NCBI RefSeq assembly: GCF_030817195.1
Contig: NZ_JAUSYZ010000001.1
Location: forward strand, 1,612,001 to 1,676,000
DNA length: 64,000 nucleotides
Direction: 5' to 3'
DNA from: Arthrobacter globiformis
GTDB taxonomy: Bacteria; Actinomycetota; Actinomycetes; Actinomycetales; Micrococcaceae
Of the stretch, positions 43,723 to 52,448 are shown piece after piece. Below the pieces are notes generated by a model. That model made no database searches. It saw only the letters and a list, made by a program, of their open reading frames with translations, and had not been told where the DNA came from. Numbering within the stretch: position 1 is the stretch's first letter; every line of letters begins with the position of its first letter. A program made the translations under genes and the position numbers.

Positions 43723-44552
43723 CAGTCCTGACCCAGGGCCACGCCGTCACGGAGGAAGCCCGGAACAGGCGCTTCGGCCCGCTGTACTCGCGCAATGCCC
43801 GTGCGGTGATCGGGCGCGGGCTGATGGCCACCAAGAGCAGCAACTGGCTGGTCATGCTGTCCGGGTTCTTCGAGCCGGTGCTGTTCCTGATTTCGATGGG
43901 CGTCGGGATGGGCGCCGTGGTGGGCTCCGTCACCGGTCCGGGTGGCCAGGAGATCAGCTACGCGGCGTACATCGCGCCGGCGCTCCTGGCGGTTTCGGCC
44001 ATGAACGGGGCGGTGTACGACTCCACCTGGAACGTCTTCTTCAAGATGAACTTCGCCAGGCTCTACCAGGGGATGCTGTACACGTCGCTCGGGCCGCTGG
44101 ACGTGGCCATCGGCGAGATTTTCCTGGCGCTGCTGCGCGGCCTGCTGTACGCCACCGGGTTCACGGCAGTCATGGGGCTGATGGGCCTGATCACCACTCC
44201 GTGGGCACTGCTGATGATTCCGGCCTCGGTGCTGATCGCCTTCGGGTTCGCCAGCTTCGGCATGGGCATCACCAGCTTCATGAAGACTTTCCAGCAGATG
44301 GACTGGGTGAACTTCATCATGCTGCCGATGTTCCTCTTCAGTGCCACCTTCTATCCACTGAGCGTCTACCCGCAGTACATCCAGTGGCTGATCCAGGCCA
44401 TGCCGCTGTGGCACGGGGTGGAGCTGCTGCGGCAGATCAGCGCTGCCGCCTTCACCCCGGCCACCGCCATCCACGTGGGCTACTACCTGGTGATGATCGT
44501 GCTGGGCCTCATGCTCACCACCGGCAGGCTGCGGAGCCTGTTCCTGAAGTAG
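43719..44552 (+). CDS. ABC-2 type permease 2
   Basis: The 277-residue protein starts at GTG 43719, which has AGGAGG upstream and overlaps permease 1 by 4 bases. It shares with permease 1 the core FMLPMFLFSATFYPL/PLFLFSGTFFPL motif, the six-helix profile and the PLWHGVELLRQ end typical of NodJ-like exporters. A much longer open frame starting at 43209 is the shadow of permease 1. It is the last gene of the exporter operon. Confidence 0.92.
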   Translation: MTVLTQGHAVTEEARNRRFGPLYSRNARAVIGRGLMATKSSNWLVMLSGFFEPVLFLISMGVGMGAVVGSVTGPGGQEISYAAYIAPALLAVSAMNGAVYDSTWNVFFKMNFARLYQGMLYTSLGPLDVAIGEIFLALLRGLLYATGFTAVMGLMGLITTPWALLMIPASVLIAFGFASFGMGITSFMKTFQQMDWVNFIMLPMFLFSATFYPLSVYPQYIQWLIQAMPLWHGVELLRQISAAAFTPATAIHVGYYLVMIVLGLMLTTGRLRSLFLK

Positions 44553-44614
44553 GCAGGTGTTCGCCGCCGGTGGAAGCGTCCTGGGGCGCTCCGTGGATTT
44601 GAGAGAATAGCTGC

Positions 44615-45178
44615 ATGCAATCTCTGGGCAGCTCCAAGTCGTCATCCACCCCCGGCCGGGGCGGATTCTCCATGTTCCGCATCAGCGGTCCGGGCCTGCT
44701 GGTCCTGATCACCGCCTTCCTGGTGGCAGTGATCTTCGCCGCCAACCAGAACGACGTCGTCGGCTGGGTTGTTGCCGTCATCGCACTGTTCTGGCTGGCG
44801 CTCGCCTCCTTCGTGGTCTTCAGCATCCAGCGGGCGGCCAAGAAGGCCGGAGCCAAGATCAACGAGGCGCACAACGCGTTCAACGCCGCCACCGGCCGCG
44901 CACCCTCCACCGTCTCGGCCGACCACGGCGGTACCCGCCTGGTCCGTGAACGCGGCGAGGCGGAGGAGCTCCGGGACATGAAGCTGGACCACTCCTTCAA
45001 GATCGTGCAGGTGCAGGTGCGCGTGGTGGAGCAGGAGCGGGCCAAGGGTGCAGCCGCGGACCAGGACACTATCCGCCGCGCCCTCGAGACCATTGAGATC
45101 ACCGCCACCAACGCCCGTGACATGATCAAGTCGTCCGGCGGCTCCGGCGAGCCCGTGACCGGAACCATCATCGACTAG
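44615..45178 (+). CDS. Membrane protein of unknown function
   Basis: The 187-residue protein has two membrane helices (GLLVLITAFLVAVIFAA; VVGWVVAVIALFWLALASFVVF), followed by a cytoplasmic helical domain with an amphipathic charged pattern (LVRERGEAEELRDMKLDH, KIVQVQVRVVEQERAKGA). It ends EPVTGTIID. I do not recognise a family motif. A role in membrane scaffolding or as a partner of the adjacent exporter is only a guess. The next gene (exonuclease III) starts 2 bases after the stop, suggesting a shared transcript. Confidence 0.75.
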   Translation: MQSLGSSKSSSTPGRGGFSMFRISGPGLLVLITAFLVAVIFAANQNDVVGWVVAVIALFWLALASFVVFSIQRAAKKAGAKINEAHNAFNAATGRAPSTVSADHGGTRLVRERGEAEELRDMKLDHSFKIVQVQVRVVEQERAKGAAADQDTIRRALETIEITATNARDMIKSSGGSGEPVTGTIID

Positions 45179-45179
45179 A

Positions 45180-46022
45180 GTGGAACGGGTGAGCTCGGCA
45201 TTGAAGAAGGACCACCTTCGCATCGCAACAGTCAACGTCAACGGCCTCCGCGCTGCCTACAAAAAGGGCATGGCCGAGTGGCTGGCGACCCGCGAAGTGG
45301 ACATCCTGACCCTGCAGGAAGTCCGGGCCCCTGACGCGATCGTGCGCCAGCTCATCGGCGAAGGGTGGCACATCCTGCACGCCGAAGCCGAGGCCAAGGG
45401 CCGCGCCGGCGTCGCCATCGCCTCCCGCGAGGAGCCCCTCGTCACCCGTGACCACATCGGCGATGACTACTTCGCCACGGCCGGCCGCTGGGTGGAGGCG
45501 GACTTCCGGGTCCGCGACGCCGAAGGCAACGCCTCCCAGCTGACCGTCGTGAGCGCCTACGTGCACTCCGGCGAGGCAGGCACCCCCAAACAGGACGACA
45601 AATACCGCTTCCTGGATGTCATGAGCACGCGTCTGCCCGAGCTCACCAAGCACAGCGACCACGCCCTGGTCACCGGTGACCTGAACGTCGGCCACACCGA
45701 GCTGGATATCAAGAACTGGAAGGGCAACGTCAAGCGTGCCGGCTTCCTGCCCCAGGAGCGCGCCTACTTTGACCGCTTCTTCGGTGAGGAGATCGGCTGG
45801 AAGGATGTTCACAGGGGCCTGGCGGGCAACGTCAACGGCCCCTACACCTGGTGGTCGCAGCGCGGCCAGGCCTTCGACAACGACACTGGCTGGCGCATCG
45901 ACTACCACCTGGCCACCCCTGCCCTCGCGGCCGCAGCAGTTTCGGCCGTCGTGGACCGGGCGCCCTCGTGGGACACCCGCTTCTCTGACCATGCCCCGCT
46001 GGTAGTGGACTACCGGCTCTAG
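45180..46022 (+). CDS. xth: Exodeoxyribonuclease III / AP endonuclease family
   Basis: The protein of about 280 residues belongs to the EEP nuclease fold. It has VNVNGLRAAYKKGMAEWL and TLQEVRAPD (catalytic Glu), VSAYVHSG, ALVTGDLNVGHTELDIKN (Asp-Asn) and the C-terminal RIDYHLATP...SDHAPLVVDY with the catalytic His. It acts in base-excision repair, cutting at abasic sites and removing 3' blocks. The GTG start is either at 45180 or nine bases later; the N-terminus differs only by ERV. It is linked to the upstream membrane-protein gene and followed by trpS. Confidence 0.94.
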   Translation: MERVSSALKKDHLRIATVNVNGLRAAYKKGMAEWLATREVDILTLQEVRAPDAIVRQLIGEGWHILHAEAEAKGRAGVAIASREEPLVTRDHIGDDYFATAGRWVEADFRVRDAEGNASQLTVVSAYVHSGEAGTPKQDDKYRFLDVMSTRLPELTKHSDHALVTGDLNVGHTELDIKNWKGNVKRAGFLPQERAYFDRFFGEEIGWKDVHRGLAGNVNGPYTWWSQRGQAFDNDTGWRIDYHLATPALAAAAVSAVVDRAPSWDTRFSDHAPLVVDYRL

Positions 46023-46041
46023 TTCCTAAGGCTCCTGACGA

Positions 46042-47130
46042 ATGACCTCCACTCCCACCGTGACCGACGCCGCAGCCGCGCAGCCCGAAGCAGCAAACGG
46101 TACCCCGCCAGAGGCCGGAATCCGGCACCGCATCCTCTCCGGCATGCAGCCCTCCGCCGACTCTCTGCACCTTGGTAACTACCTCGGCGCCCTGGTGAAC
46201 TGGGTGCGGATGCAGGATGAGTACGACGCCATCTTCTTCATCCCGGACCTGCACGCGATCACCGTTCCCCAGGACCCCGCGGAGCTGGCCCGGCGGACGC
46301 GGGTCACGGCCGCGCAATACATCGCCGGCGGCGTGGATGTGGACAAGTGCACCCTGTTCGTCCAGTCCCAGGTGCCCGAACACGCCCAGCTGGCCTGGGT
46401 CCTGAACTGCATCACGGGCTTCGGCGAAGCCTCCCGCATGACGCAGTTCAAGGACAAGGCGCTCCGGCAGGGCTCCGAGTACGCCAGTGTGGGGTTGTTC
46501 ACCTACCCCATCCTGCAGGCCGCGGATATCCTGCTCTACCAGCCGCACGGCGTTCCGGTGGGCGAGGACCAGCGCCAGCACGTGGAACTCAGCCGCGACC
46601 TCGCCGCCCGGTTCAACACCAGGTTCGGCAACACATTCACCGTTCCCGAGCCCTTCATCCAGAAGGAATCGGCGAAGATCTACGACCTGCAGCTGCCCAC
46701 CGCCAAGATGTCCAAGTCCGCGGAGTCGCCCAACGGCCTGATCAACCTGCTCGATGACCCCAAGGTCATCGCCAAAAGGATCAAGTCCGCCGTGACCGAC
46801 GCGGAGACCGAGATCCGGTTCGACCGGGAAACCAAGCCCGGCGTGTCGAACCTGCTGACCATCTACTCGGCCATCACCGGGCAGAGCGTCGACCAACTGG
46901 TGGCCGCCTACGAAGGCAAGATGTACGGCCACCTGAAGGTGGACTTGGCCGAGGTGGTGACTGAGCGGCTGACCCCCATCCGCGACCGCGCCAACGAACT
47001 CCTGGCGGACCCGGCTGAACTTGACCGGCTGCTCGCGCTGGGCGCCGACAAGGCCCGCGCCATCGCCTCTGCCACCCTCGCAGACGTCTATGCCAAGACC
47101 GGCTTCCTGCCGTATGCCGGAGCCCGCTAG
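46042..47130 (+). CDS. trpS: Tryptophanyl-tRNA synthetase
   Basis: This class I aminoacyl-tRNA synthetase has a short variable leader (about 25 residues). It has the HIGH-equivalent motif in SGMQPSADSLHLGNYLGALVNW and the KMSKS loop in LPTAKMSKSAESPNG. The tryptophan site residues include the FIPDLHAIT and GFGEASRMTQFKDK regions. The 362-residue length is typical. The next gene starts 5 bases after the stop. Confidence 0.97.
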   Translation: MTSTPTVTDAAAAQPEAANGTPPEAGIRHRILSGMQPSADSLHLGNYLGALVNWVRMQDEYDAIFFIPDLHAITVPQDPAELARRTRVTAAQYIAGGVDVDKCTLFVQSQVPEHAQLAWVLNCITGFGEASRMTQFKDKALRQGSEYASVGLFTYPILQAADILLYQPHGVPVGEDQRQHVELSRDLAARFNTRFGNTFTVPEPFIQKESAKIYDLQLPTAKMSKSAESPNGLINLLDDPKVIAKRIKSAVTDAETEIRFDRETKPGVSNLLTIYSAITGQSVDQLVAAYEGKMYGHLKVDLAEVVTERLTPIRDRANELLADPAELDRLLALGADKARAIASATLADVYAKTGFLPYAGAR

Positions 47131-47134
47131 CGAG

Positions 47135-47743
47135 ATGCCGGCCCCCAAGCCCGCCAACAGCGGAGTCAGCAACGGAATGAGCCTCGGCGTCATTCTGGCC
47201 TTCCCGCCTGAAATCGCCGAGGAACTGCAGCGGTGGCGGGCGTCCTTCGGGGACCCCATGGCCACCGTCATCCCGGCCCACATCACGCTCGTCACCACCA
47301 CGCCCACGCACGACTGGGAAGCGGCCCGGGACCACGTGCGCGCAGTGGCCCGGACACAGGCGCCGTTCATGGTGACCATCTGCGGAACAGGGTCCTTCCG
47401 GCCCGTCTCCCCGGTGGTTTTCATCAAAGTGGAGGAGGGCTTCCAGGAGTGTGTTGACCTCCACGAAAAGCTCCAGACCGGCCCGCTCGAACGTGAGCTG
47501 CCCTTCGCCTACCATCCCCATGTGACCATTGCCCACGACGTCGCCCCGGAGAGCCTCGATGAGGCGGAAACGGTGCTGAAAGACTACAGGGCAACCTTCC
47601 CGGTGGTTAGCATGGGACTCTACGAGCACGACACCGGCGGTATTTGGCAGCTACGGGAAGAGTTTGACTTTGGTACCGAACCAGACGACGAACGGGACGC
47701 CCTCCGAGCAACAAACGCCGACGGAGCCACCGCTCCCCACTGA
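47135..47743 (+). CDS. 2H phosphoesterase family protein (2'-5' RNA ligase-like)
   Basis: The protein of about 202 residues has the two HxT/HxS motifs of the 2H superfamily (PAHITLV; HPHVTIAH) and a Rossmann-like CPD fold between them. The ATG at 47135 lies 5 bases after the trpS stop. The last 80 bases overlap the YihY gene in another frame (from 47664). Members hydrolyse or form cyclic 2'-3' phosphates; the biological substrate here is unknown. A start at 47177 (MSLGV) is also possible. Confidence 0.85.
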   Translation: MPAPKPANSGVSNGMSLGVILAFPPEIAEELQRWRASFGDPMATVIPAHITLVTTTPTHDWEAARDHVRAVARTQAPFMVTICGTGSFRPVSPVVFIKVEEGFQECVDLHEKLQTGPLERELPFAYHPHVTIAHDVAPESLDEAETVLKDYRATFPVVSMGLYEHDTGGIWQLREEFDFGTEPDDERDALRATNADGATAPH

Positions 47744-48845
47744 GCGTGCCCAACTGAAGCTGGAGGTCATCCGCAAACAGGTGGAGTGGGGCAAGGCCCG
47801 GAGGTCCGGCCAGGGGACCTTCCCCCGGCTCATGGCCCTGGTCCAGTTTCTGCAGGCCCGGCTGAACACCTTCCGTCCCATTCGGGTGCTGCAGCACTAC
47901 ACCCGGCAGCACGGCCCGCTGATGAGTGCGGGCACCGGCTTCAACATGTTCTTCTCCATCACCGGCCTGCTGGCCACGGGGTTCTCCATTGCGGGGCTGG
48001 CCTTGCGCGGCCAGCCGGCCCTCCTGGACCGGATCATCGCCAGTGTGTCCGAGAGCGCCCCGGGGCTGCTGAAGGTCAACGGCGGCGACGGGCTGGTGGA
48101 TCCGAAGGACCTCCTGAACCCCGACGGTCTCGGCTGGACGGCAGTCATCGCGGCCGTCGTTACCGTCATTACGTCCCTGGGCTGGATCGCCGGACTCCGG
48201 GAGGGGCTTCGGGGAGTGATGATGCTGGGCCCGCTCAAGCTCAACCCCGTGGTCCTCAAGTTACACGACGCCGGAACGCTCCTGCTGCTCGGAGTCGCCC
48301 TGGTTATCAGCTCGGGTGTGTCCCTCGTGTTCGGCACCGCGGCGGGCTGGCTGATCGAGCAGCTCCGGCTGGATCCGGCCGTGGCAGGGCCTCCGGCGGC
48401 GCTGATCAAGATCGCCGTGCCGCTGCTCCTGAGCTGGATTACGGCGCTCATCATGTTCCGCCTGGCCGGCGGCCTGAAGCTGTCCCGGCAGGCGCTGCTG
48501 GAAGGGACCATCCTCGCCGGTGTGGGCACCACGGTCCTGCAGGTCTTCAGCACCGAGCTGCTCGCCGGCGCCGGACGCAACCCCATCCTGGCGCCGTTCG
48601 CCATCATCATCGGGCTGCTGATCTGGTTCAACCTGGTTAGCCGGGTCTACCTCGTGGCGGCGTCCTGGTCGGCCATCCGCGAAGAGGACCTGAAGGCCGC
48701 TCCGGCCGCCAAAACCACCGGCTGGGGGGCACGGCAGGTGCAGCCGGGCAAGACACCGGTGGAACGGCACCAGCCGGCCGAGCATCCGCGCCCCGTGGGC
48801 GTCAGTGTCCGGCGTCGAGGTACTGGTCGGCCCACGCCGCGATAA
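47664..48845 (+). CDS. YihY/virulence-factor BrkB family membrane protein
   Basis: The 393-residue polytopic protein has about six membrane helices (GFNMFFSITGLLATGFSIAGLAL; WTAVIAAVVTVITSLGWIAG; LGVALVISSGVSLVF; and others). Its cytoplasmic N-terminus is about 80 residues and its tail is basic and Pro-rich. YihY/BrkB proteins are poorly understood; RNase BN naming for them is historical. The TTG start is at 47664, inside the 2H gene. Its 3' end overlaps the convergent hydrolase gene by 44 bases, unusual in this otherwise conventional stretch. Confidence 0.85.
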   Translation: MTLVPNQTTNGTPSEQQTPTEPPLPTERAQLKLEVIRKQVEWGKARRSGQGTFPRLMALVQFLQARLNTFRPIRVLQHYTRQHGPLMSAGTGFNMFFSITGLLATGFSIAGLALRGQPALLDRIIASVSESAPGLLKVNGGDGLVDPKDLLNPDGLGWTAVIAAVVTVITSLGWIAGLREGLRGVMMLGPLKLNPVVLKLHDAGTLLLLGVALVISSGVSLVFGTAAGWLIEQLRLDPAVAGPPAALIKIAVPLLLSWITALIMFRLAGGLKLSRQALLEGTILAGVGTTVLQVFSTELLAGAGRNPILAPFAIIIGLLIWFNLVSRVYLVAASWSAIREEDLKAAPAAKTTGWGARQVQPGKTPVERHQPAEHPRPVGVSVRRRGTGRPTPR

Positions 48846-49572
48846 TCTTGGCGGCCCGCGCGGCCTGCCCCTTGCCGGTCAGGAGGTGGTCGCTGCCTTC
48901 AAGGGAGACGAAATTCCGCGGATGGCGGGCGGTCTGGAAGATTGTGCTGGCGTTCTCGATGCCCACGGTGTTGTCCGTGGGGGAGTGCAGGACCATCAGG
49001 GGCTTGTGCAGCCGCCGGATGCAGTCCGTAAGGTCGGCGTTCTCGAGGTCCTCCACGAAATGCCTGCGGATCTCCACCCGTTTGCCGCCCAGGTCCACCT
49101 CGGCGCTGCCTTCGCTGAGGATCTTGTCCAGCGCCGCATCGAAGACGTGCGCAACATGTTTGGGGGAGAAGGGCGCCCCGACCGTGGCGACCGCATCGAG
49201 TTCCGGGATTTCAGACGCGGCCGCGAGTACGGCGGCGCCGCCGAAGGAATGCCCCACCAGCAGGGAAACCGGGCGGCCCTCGGCCCGCATGTACTCCGCC
49301 GCGCGGACGGTGTCCGCCACCTTGTGACTGAATGATCCAGCGGACCACTGCCCTGCGGAGCCGCCGAGGCCCACGTTGTCGAAGCGCAGCATGCCGATCC
49401 CGTTGTCGGCCAGCGCCTTGCACATCCGGGACGCCGCGGGGCTGTCCTTGCCCAGCGTGAAGCCGTGCGAAAAGACGCCCCAACCCTTCACGGGGCCGTC
49501 CGGCACGTCGAGGATGCCGGACAGCAGTTCGCCGGTGGTGCCTTCGAACGAGACTTTTTCGGAGCGGGACAT
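48802..49572 (-). CDS. Alpha/beta fold hydrolase
   Basis: The 256-residue protein has a complete triad: nucleophile Ser in VGHSFGGAA (about residue 109), Asp in HSPTDNTVG and His in LEGSDHLLTG. A family-typical N-terminal strand (GVFSHGFTLGKDSPAASRM) carries the oxyanion residues. Closely related domains are sometimes fused to OsmC, which is absent here. The substrate is unknown; an esterase or dienelactone-hydrolase-like activity is likely. The gene is convergent with YihY and overlaps it. Confidence 0.88.
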   Translation of the reverse strand: MSRSEKVSFEGTTGELLSGILDVPDGPVKGWGVFSHGFTLGKDSPAASRMCKALADNGIGMLRFDNVGLGGSAGQWSAGSFSHKVADTVRAAEYMRAEGRPVSLLVGHSFGGAAVLAAASEIPELDAVATVGAPFSPKHVAHVFDAALDKILSEGSAEVDLGGKRVEIRRHFVEDLENADLTDCIRRLHKPLMVLHSPTDNTVGIENASTIFQTARHPRNFVSLEGSDHLLTGKGQAARAAKIIAAWADQYLDAGH

Positions 49573-49587
49573 CTGGTCCTCCCTGGT

Positions 49588-49665
49588 GGTTGGGCTTGTC
49601 GAAACCTCCCCACCCGCGCCCTAACCTCGCAAGCTCGGTCAGGGAACCCCGCGGGCGTGGGCCCA
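49588..49665. repeat. Composite dispersed repeat (GGTTGGGCTTGTCGAAACC plus CTCGCAAGCTCGG element)
   Basis: Two repeat elements lie side by side. GGTTGGGCTTGTCGAAACC (49588-49606) resembles the segment GGTTGAGCCCGCCGAAACC inside mazG at 63226-63244. The second part (CCTCGCAAGCTCGGTCAGGG, then AACCCCGCGGGCGTGGGCCC) is the same element as at 39.07 and 41.75 kb. It is the 5' flank of the alpha/beta hydrolase gene. Confidence 0.75.
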
Positions 49666-49756
49666 GTTCGATTAATACAACGATGGCGCCGCCCACCGTA
49701 CGTTCCCGTACATGGTGAGCGACGCCGTCGTCCGTTACGTCCGCTGGTAAACGGTG

Positions 49757-50539
49757 TTAGATCTTGCGGGCCAGAATGGCCTGCTTGACCTCTGCGATGG
49801 CCTGCGTGACCTGGATGCCGCGGGGGCATGCCTCGGAGCAGTTGAAGGTGGTGCGGCAGCGCCACACGCCTTCCTTGTCGTTAAGGATCTCCAGGCGCAT
49901 GTCGCCGGCATCGTCGCGGGAGTCGAAGATGAACCGGTGGGCGTTCACGATCGCTGCCGGGCCGAAGTACTGGCCATCGGTCCAGAACACCGGGCAGGAG
50001 GACGTGCACGCGGCGCACAGGATGCACTTGGTGGTGTCGTCGAAGCGCTCACGGTCCTCGGCCGACTGCAGGCGTTCCTTCGTGGGCTCGTGGCCCTTGT
50101 TGATGAGGAACGGCATGACCTCGCGGAAGGACTGGAAGAACGGCTCCATGTCCACGATCAGGTCCTTCTCCACCGGCAGGCCCTTGATGGGCTCTACGGT
50201 GATGGGCTTGGACGTGTCCAGGTCCTTCAGCAGGGTCTTGCAGGCGAGGCGGTTGCGGCCGTTGATACGCATGGCATCGGAACCGCAGACGCCGTGGGCG
50301 CAGGATCGGCGGAAGGAGACACTGCCGTCCACGTCCCACTTGATCTTGTGCAGGGCGTCCAGCACGCGGTCCGTGCCGTACATGGTCAGCTTGAAGTCAT
50401 CCCAGTGGGCTTCGGCGGAAACCTCGGGGTCGTAGCGGCGGACGCGCAGGGTGATGTCGAACGTCGGGATTTCCCCGCCGCCGCCAACACCGGCGGGAAG
50501 TTCGATCTTGGAGGCTGGCTCAGCAAGTTCAGCGGACAT
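49757..50539 (-). CDS. sdhB: Succinate dehydrogenase iron-sulfur subunit
   Basis: The 260-residue protein holds three Fe-S clusters. The [2Fe-2S] motif is RSCAHGVCGSDAMRINGRNRLAC, and the [4Fe-4S]/[3Fe-4S] pair is CILCAACTSSCPVFW and CSEACPRGIQV. It transfers electrons from the flavoprotein to the quinone in the TCA cycle/respiratory chain. It is the last gene of sdhCDAB and begins one base after the sdhA stop. Confidence 0.98.
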   Translation of the reverse strand: MSAELAEPASKIELPAGVGGGGEIPTFDITLRVRRYDPEVSAEAHWDDFKLTMYGTDRVLDALHKIKWDVDGSVSFRRSCAHGVCGSDAMRINGRNRLACKTLLKDLDTSKPITVEPIKGLPVEKDLIVDMEPFFQSFREVMPFLINKGHEPTKERLQSAEDRERFDDTTKCILCAACTSSCPVFWTDGQYFGPAAIVNAHRFIFDSRDDAGDMRLEILNDKEGVWRCRTTFNCSEACPRGIQVTQAIAEVKQAILARKI

Positions 50540-50540
50540 A

Positions 50541-52343
50541 TTAGTACTTCCTCACCATCGGCTCGTAGCGCGTAAAGACAACCGGCTTGGTGGCAAGCCG
50601 GACACCGGCGATTGCCTCCTCCGCGGAACCGTCGGCCGGTGCGTGGTCTTCTTTGTACGCCATGGAGTGCTTCATGAATTTTTCGTCGTCGCGGTCCGGG
50701 AAGTCCTCGCGGAAGTGGCCGCCGCGGGATTCCTCACGGTGCAGGGCAGCAACCGTCATGACCCTGGCCAGTTCCAGCAGGAAGCCGAGCTCAACGGCCT
50801 CCAGCAGGTCAAGGTTGAAGCGCTTGCCCTTGTCCTGGACGTTAATGCGCGTGTACCGCTCCTCGAAGGACTCGATGTCCTTCAGGACCTGGTTGAGCGT
50901 GTCTGCCGTGCGGAACACCTGCATGTTGGCGTCCATGGTGTCCTGCAGTTCCTTGCGGATCGCGGAGACCTTTTCGGTGCCGTTCGCGTTGCGGGCCACA
51001 TCCAGCAGCTGGATGGTGAACGCTTCCGGGTTCTCCGGCAGCTCCACGAAGTCAGCCGTCTTGGCGTACTCTGCGGCGGCGATGCCGGCGCGCTTGCCGA
51101 ACACGTTGATGTCCAACAGGGAGTTGGTGCCCAGGCGGTTGGAGCCGTGCACCGAAACGCAGGCCACCTCACCGGCAGCGTAGAGGCCCGGAACCACGGT
51201 GTCGTTGTCCTGCAGGACCTCGGTGGTGATGTTCGTCGGGATGCCGCCCATGGCGTAGTGCGCCGTCGGGAAGACCGGAACCGGCTCCGTGTAGGGCTCC
51301 ACGCCGAGGTAGGTGCGGGCGAACTCGGTGATGTCGGGCAGCTTGGCGTCGATGTGGGCCGGCTCAAGGTGCGTCAGGTCAAGGAGCACGTAGTCTTTGT
51401 TCGGTCCGCAGCCGCGTCCTTCACGCACCTCGTTGGCCATGGAGCGGGCCACGATGTCACGCGGGGCAAGGTCCTTAATGGTCGGGGCGTAGCGCTCCAT
51501 GAAGCGCTCACCCTCGGAGTTGCGCAGGATGGCGCCTTCACCGCGGGCGGCCTCGGACAGGAGGATGCCCAGGCCTGCGAGGCCGGTCGGGTGGAACTGG
51601 AAGAACTCCATGTCCTCCAGGGGGATGCCGCGGCGGAACGCGATGCCCATGCCGTCGCCGGTCAGGGTGTGGGCGTTGGAGGTGGTCTTGAAGACCTTGC
51701 CGGCGCCGCCGGAGGCGAACACCACGGACTTGGCCTGGAACACGTGCAGCTCGCCGGAGGCGAGGTCGTAGGACACGACGCCGGCAACGCGCTTCTGCTT
51801 GAACGGCGTGCCGTCCTCGCGTACTGCGTCTTCCTCGACGGTCAGGAGGTCCAGCACGTAGTACTCGTTGTAGAACTCAACGTTGTGCTTGACGCAGTTT
51901 TGGTAGAGGGTCTGGAGGATCATGTGGCCCGTGCGGTCGGCGGCGTAGCACGCGCGGCGCACCGGAGCCTTGCCGTGGTCACGGGTGTGGCCGCCGAAGC
52001 GGCGCTGGTCGATGCGGCCCTCGGGCGTGCGGTTGAACGGCAGGCCCATCTTCTCGAGGTCCAGTACCGCGTCGATGGCCTCTTTGGCCATGACCTCGGC
52101 GGCGTCCTGGTCAACCAGGTAGTCGCCGCCCTTAATGGTGTCGAAGGTGTGCCATTCCCAGTTGTCTTCCTCGACATTGGCCAGGGCTGCACACATGCCA
52201 CCCTGCGCCGCACCCGTGTGGGAGCGGGTGGGGTACAGCTTGGTCAGTACTGCTGTTCGCGCACGCTGACCGGACTCGATCGCGGCGCGCATCCCGGCGC
52301 CACCGGCACCGACGATGACGACGTCGTACTTATGGACCTGCAT
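50541..52343 (-). CDS. sdhA: Succinate dehydrogenase flavoprotein subunit
   Basis: The 600-residue subunit begins MQVHKYDVVIVGAGGAGMRAA with the FAD dinucleotide motif. The covalent flavin site is in RSHTGAAQGGMCAALA, and the substrate/active-site region includes RRFGGHTRDHGKAPVRRACY and HPTGL. ATG 52343 is chosen over upstream in-frame starts because the FAD motif follows at residue 9. It lies 105 bp downstream of the sdhD stop, and a strong hairpin sits in that gap. Confidence 0.98.
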   Translation of the reverse strand: MQVHKYDVVIVGAGGAGMRAAIESGQRARTAVLTKLYPTRSHTGAAQGGMCAALANVEEDNWEWHTFDTIKGGDYLVDQDAAEVMAKEAIDAVLDLEKMGLPFNRTPEGRIDQRRFGGHTRDHGKAPVRRACYAADRTGHMILQTLYQNCVKHNVEFYNEYYVLDLLTVEEDAVREDGTPFKQKRVAGVVSYDLASGELHVFQAKSVVFASGGAGKVFKTTSNAHTLTGDGMGIAFRRGIPLEDMEFFQFHPTGLAGLGILLSEAARGEGAILRNSEGERFMERYAPTIKDLAPRDIVARSMANEVREGRGCGPNKDYVLLDLTHLEPAHIDAKLPDITEFARTYLGVEPYTEPVPVFPTAHYAMGGIPTNITTEVLQDNDTVVPGLYAAGEVACVSVHGSNRLGTNSLLDINVFGKRAGIAAAEYAKTADFVELPENPEAFTIQLLDVARNANGTEKVSAIRKELQDTMDANMQVFRTADTLNQVLKDIESFEERYTRINVQDKGKRFNLDLLEAVELGFLLELARVMTVAALHREESRGGHFREDFPDRDDEKFMKHSMAYKEDHAPADGSAEEAIAGVRLATKPVVFTRYEPMVRKY

Positions 52344-52412
52344 ACCAGACGCTCTTTCTCTCAAAATTCGCAATAAAACAGCGGGCGGTCTGAGCCGTCT
52401 CCGCACAAAATT

Positions 52413-52439
52413 GCGGCCCGCCAATGGATGGCGGGCCGC
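52413..52439 (-). terminator. Hairpin with T-rich tail between sdhD and sdhA
   Basis: GCGGCCCGCC (52413-52422), loop AATGGAT, then GGCGGGCCGC (52430-52439). On the minus strand the stem is followed by AATTTTG, so it looks like an intrinsic terminator inside the operon. It could reduce read-through into sdhAB, or protect the 3' end of an sdhCD message. Confidence 0.65.
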
Positions 52440-52448
52440 CACGGGGTG

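Noticed and set aside
50451..52376. 641-residue open frame antisense to sdhA
   Set aside because: Shadow of a certain gene; no motif or start signal.
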